Shown here in pieces: positions 61,932 to 64,000 of a stretch of 64,000 nt of DNA; the first letter of the stretch is position 1; every line of letters begins with the position of its first letter. Source of the DNA: CAWAND01 sp963783335 (lineage in GTDB: Bacteria; Chloroflexota; Anaerolineae; Anaerolineales; E44-bin32); NCBI GenBank assembly GCA_963783335.1, contig CAWAND010000010.1, positions 248,001 through 312,000 of the forward strand, read 5' to 3'. The notes under the pieces were generated by a model. It had not been told where the DNA came from. It was given only the letters and a program-made list of their open reading frames with translations, and ran no database searches. The translations under genes and the position numbers were made by a program.

Positions 61932-62879
61932 TCACGATTCCTGCATCAGGGACGGGAAGGCGGCCTTCAAAACGCTCAGGAATCCAGTGAGCGCGTCGGC
62001 ACCCGACGTATGCCCCACGGCCAGCAGCTCGCGGGTTGTCCTCTGCATGCGCGCAAGATCGCCGTCCAAGACGGCGGCACACAGGTGGTGCCAAGTCATG
62101 CTGGCTTCGCCGCGGGCAGCCGCCTCGAGCCAGGCCTGAGAAATGCGCACCGTTTTTTGGCCGGCGCTCTCCGCCATTTGGTGCGAAACGTCCTCCGCCC
62201 AGGCCATGTCTGCCACAAGACGAACGGCGTACATGGCGCCGATGATGAAGTCATCCCCAGAAGGCGTAAGCCCTCCCCCCAAGCCTGCCAGGTGCGTGGC
62301 ACTCGCCACCGCCGACTCGGCGTCACCTGCCGCCAAGGCACGGGTCAGGTTCCGGGCTGGTTCCTGCGCTCGCTCGAGCATGGCTTGAGCCATCTTGCCC
62401 GCGTTTCCCTCTCCAGCCAAGTCATCCCGAAGGAGTGGTGCAAAACTCCCGGGCGGCGCGAACGTTTGCAGCCAAGCCGAGAGCACCCCCATCGAGGCTT
62501 CCATCGCATCGCGTTGCTCCCTGAGTCGCGCCCAAGGCAGGCTGGGGTCCCACAAATCCGCCTCTCCGAGCAGAATGTGGAGCCTGCCTGCAATCAGCAG
62601 GCCCTTTTCGACATGAATCTTCGACTGGGAGTCGAGCCAGTCGCTGAAACGGAGTCGGCCAATGTCAGCCGGCCGCTCTGGCCGCAGGACCATGGTGAAC
62701 GGGCCGGCCCCCAGTGGATGGCCCACCAGTGACAGCACACCGGCTTCTTCATCCAGAAGGTTGACGGCCCCATCGAAAACGTGCATCACCGTCGGGAAGG
62801 CGGCCCTGGCTATCCAATCTCGGGTAGCTGGGGTTTCCATCACCGCTCGAAGGATCAGGGGCTTGGCCAGGCTGGTCAT
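61932..62879 (-). CDS. DUF2877 (AllH-like) protein
   Basis: About 315 residues. The DUF2877 signature GGLTPSGDDFIIGAMYAV sits near residue 212; LARMQRTTRELLAVGHTSG follows near the end. In E. coli the AllH-type DUF2877 protein works with FdrA and oxamate carbamoyltransferase in allantoin breakdown. The start at ATG 62879 has GGAGTAG upstream; an ATG at 62933 lies next to the operator. The neighbouring molybdenum hydroxylase fits purine or N-heterocycle breakdown. The exact reaction is not proven. Confidence 0.78.
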   Translation of the reverse strand: MTSLAKPLILRAVMETPATRDWIARAAFPTVMHVFDGAVNLLDEEAGVLSLVGHPLGAGPFTMVLRPERPADIGRLRFSDWLDSQSKIHVEKGLLIAGRLHILLGEADLWDPSLPWARLREQRDAMEASMGVLSAWLQTFAPPGSFAPLLRDDLAGEGNAGKMAQAMLERAQEPARNLTRALAAGDAESAVASATHLAGLGGGLTPSGDDFIIGAMYAVRLVADMAWAEDVSHQMAESAGQKTVRISQAWLEAAARGEASMTWHHLCAAVLDGDLARMQRTTRELLAVGHTSGADALTGFLSVLKAAFPSLMQES

Positions 62880-62937
62880 AAATCCGAGTCTACTCCAATC
62901 GTCGAGGCTGCCTTGCGCCCACGGCGGCGCCATCTGT

Positions 62938-62955
62938 TTGTGAGTTTTTTCACAA
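62938..62955. promoter_or_regulatory. Rex/CRP-like operator upstream of the DUF2877 gene
   Basis: TTGTGAG-TTTT-TTCACAA, 13 of 14 fixed Rex consensus positions. It lies 58 bases before the chosen ATG of the DUF2877 gene. The 245 bases from here to 63200 contain no recognised gene. Confidence 0.55.
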
Positions 62956-63200
62956 TGTTATTGAGAGCGAGGGTGGTATCTACGGGAATCCGGGGAGAAC
63001 GTCTCGACAGCGGGCCGTTGCAGATCGCAGCCGGTGAAACGGCCGCTTTGCGGGTCGGCCCGCACACCCCTCTGATCAGGCAGAACCAGAAAGACGGTCC
63101 AATGCAGGCACCCTGCACCCGGGCATCTCCGACTCTCGGCTCACAAGGTGGCGACTAACAAGCCGAGCCGATCGAGGCGGAGATGCCAGGCGGCTTGAAC

Positions 63201-64000
63201 TCAGCCGGAGGTGTCGCCCGCGGTGGAGCCGGCCTGGGCTTTCCTGGCCATGGTCCATAAGCGAGACGGGCTCAGGGGGATCTCGAGAATCTCCAGGCCC
63301 ATGTCCCCCAGGGCGTCTTCCACGGCCTGGGCAAACAGCGGGCCGACTGGGATCGCTCCGGCTTCCCCGGCGCCCTTGATGCCAAGCGGGTTCAGCGGCG
63401 AAGGCGTTTCTTCGTGGCCAACCACGAGAGACGGCACATCCAGCGCGGTTGGGAGCAGATAGTCCATGAAGGTGGCGTTCAGAAGCTGGGCATTCTCGTC
63501 GAAGACCAACTCCTCGAAGAACGCATTGCCCAAGCCTTGGGCCACGCCGCCCTGTACCTGACCCTCCAAGATCAGCGGGTTGATCACCCTACCGCAGTCG
63601 TGAACCACGACGTACTTGAGGATCTTCACCTGCATCGTATCCGGATCGACTTCGACAATCATGGCATGCGCACCGCTGGCGGTGGCGCCGCTGGATGGCC
63701 CGAAGTAGTCCGTTGCTTCCAGGCCCGGCTCGGTCCCCGGTTTGACAGCCCCCCGCAGAGGATTGGCCTTGCCCGCCAGCTCACTGAGTGTGATGCTCCT
63801 GGTGGGGACGCCTTTCACTCGGACCTGCCCGTCGACCAACTCGAGATCCTCTTCGGCCACTTCCATCTCTTCGCTGGCCATCGCCAGGGCTTTTCGGCGC
63901 ACGCCCTCTGCAGCTGCGTTCACGGCGTTGCCTGCCACAACCGCACCGCGACTGGCGAATGTCCCCGTGCCCCAATGAAATTGGTCCGTGTCTCCCGTGA
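63201..64000 (-). CDS. Molybdopterin-binding hydroxylase large subunit, C-terminal part (partial)
   Basis: The 3' ~265 codons of a xanthine-dehydrogenase/CoxL-type large subunit; the frame continues past the window edge. Family features: GTFASRGAVVAGNAV at the start, TASGAHAMIVEVDPDTMQVK, VVHDCGRVINPLILEGQVQG and GIKGAGEAGAIPVGPL with the conserved Glu near the active-site end. It hydroxylates a purine or other N-heterocycle or aldehyde with molybdopterin. The small and FAD subunits should lie upstream outside the window. The DUF2877 gene downstream on the same strand suggests purine catabolism. Confidence 0.9.
   Translation of the reverse strand, partial: TGDTDQFHWGTGTFASRGAVVAGNAVNAAAEGVRRKALAMASEEMEVAEEDLELVDGQVRVKGVPTRSITLSELAGKANPLRGAVKPGTEPGLEATDYFGPSSGATASGAHAMIVEVDPDTMQVKILKYVVVHDCGRVINPLILEGQVQGGVAQGLGNAFFEELVFDENAQLLNATFMDYLLPTALDVPSLVVGHEETPSPLNPLGIKGAGEAGAIPVGPLFAQAVEDALGDMGLEILEIPLSPSRLWTMARKAQAGSTAGDTSG

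Noticed and set aside
1..64000. CRISPR arrays, insertion sequences and prophage genes
   Set aside because: No regularly spaced repeats, terminal inverted repeats with transposase genes, integrase or phage structural genes were seen. The only transposase-like sequence is the fused, inactive domain at 12.2-12.6 kb.

Overview
The window looks like a chromosomal piece of a Chloroflexota (Anaerolineae-like) bacterium, probably from a metagenome. The GC content is high and genes are tightly packed. There are many lipoproteins with Thr/Pro-rich linkers, two NBR1-type Ig-like lipoproteins, an F420-type NADPH reductase, a T-box leader before leuS, and 18-bp TTGTGA-N6-TCACAA operators of the Rex/CRP kind. 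The taxonomy is inference; no rRNA or marker set is present.

Layout. 1-5.1 kb: end of an unknown gene, a zinc-ribbon protein, uvrA and queG. 5.2-10.7 kb: LysM protein, a frameshifted lipoprotein esterase, miaB and two NBR1-Ig lipoproteins. 10.7-22.2 kb: a REC-roadblock-transposase-like fusion protein, polA, a TPR protein, cdaA-cdaR-der and lepB. 22.2-31.5 kb: a complete bacterial microcompartment (BMC) operon of the sugar-phosphate type. It holds rpiB-like, deoC, a zinc ribbon, BMC-P, acylating aldehyde dehydrogenase, BMC-H, eutJ-like, BMC-T, an EutQ-N-like small protein, two more BMC-P genes, a REC-GAF pseudokinase, an unknown gene and a thioesterase. 31.5-38.8 kb: CoA-binding protein, decayed comEC, a NAL1-like protease pair, an esterase, an SPFH protein and a PyrK/PyrD-like pair. 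38.9-41.8 kb: a frameshifted HTH regulator, two membrane proteins, dtd, a SelW-like selenoprotein gene with in-frame TGA, and a YtxH protein. 41.8-49.7 kb: metalloprotease, two-component system, ridA, and leuS with a Leu T-box leader directly behind two tRNA-Ala genes. 49.9-55.1 kb: small membrane and lipoproteins, a DUF3048 protein, a methyltransferase-like protein and a WXG100-like glycine-rich protein. 55.4-64 kb: F420-type reductase, a frameshifted DNA glycosylase, TipAS-type MerR regulator, HEAT protein, frameshifted TfoX-like protein, a large lipoprotein, a DUF2877 (AllH-like) protein and the 3' part of a molybdopterin hydroxylase large subunit.

How genes work together. The BMC operon can be read as a pathway: pentose phosphates are isomerised (RpiB) or deoxyribose-5-phosphate is cleaved (DeoC) inside a shell; the acetaldehyde is oxidised to acetyl-CoA by the aldehyde dehydrogenase. 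RpiB, DeoC and the aldehyde dehydrogenase carry terminal helices that look like encapsulation peptides. The locus has no alcohol dehydrogenase or phosphotransacylase, but does carry a signalling protein and a thioesterase. The strongest unexpected items are the selenocysteine codon in the SelW-like gene, the response regulator fused to a catalytically dead IS200-type transposase domain, the BMC operon with its built-in signalling protein, and an operator family shared by four intergenic regions. Four conserved genes each carry one single-base frameshift, so sequencing error must be ruled out before calling them pseudogenes.
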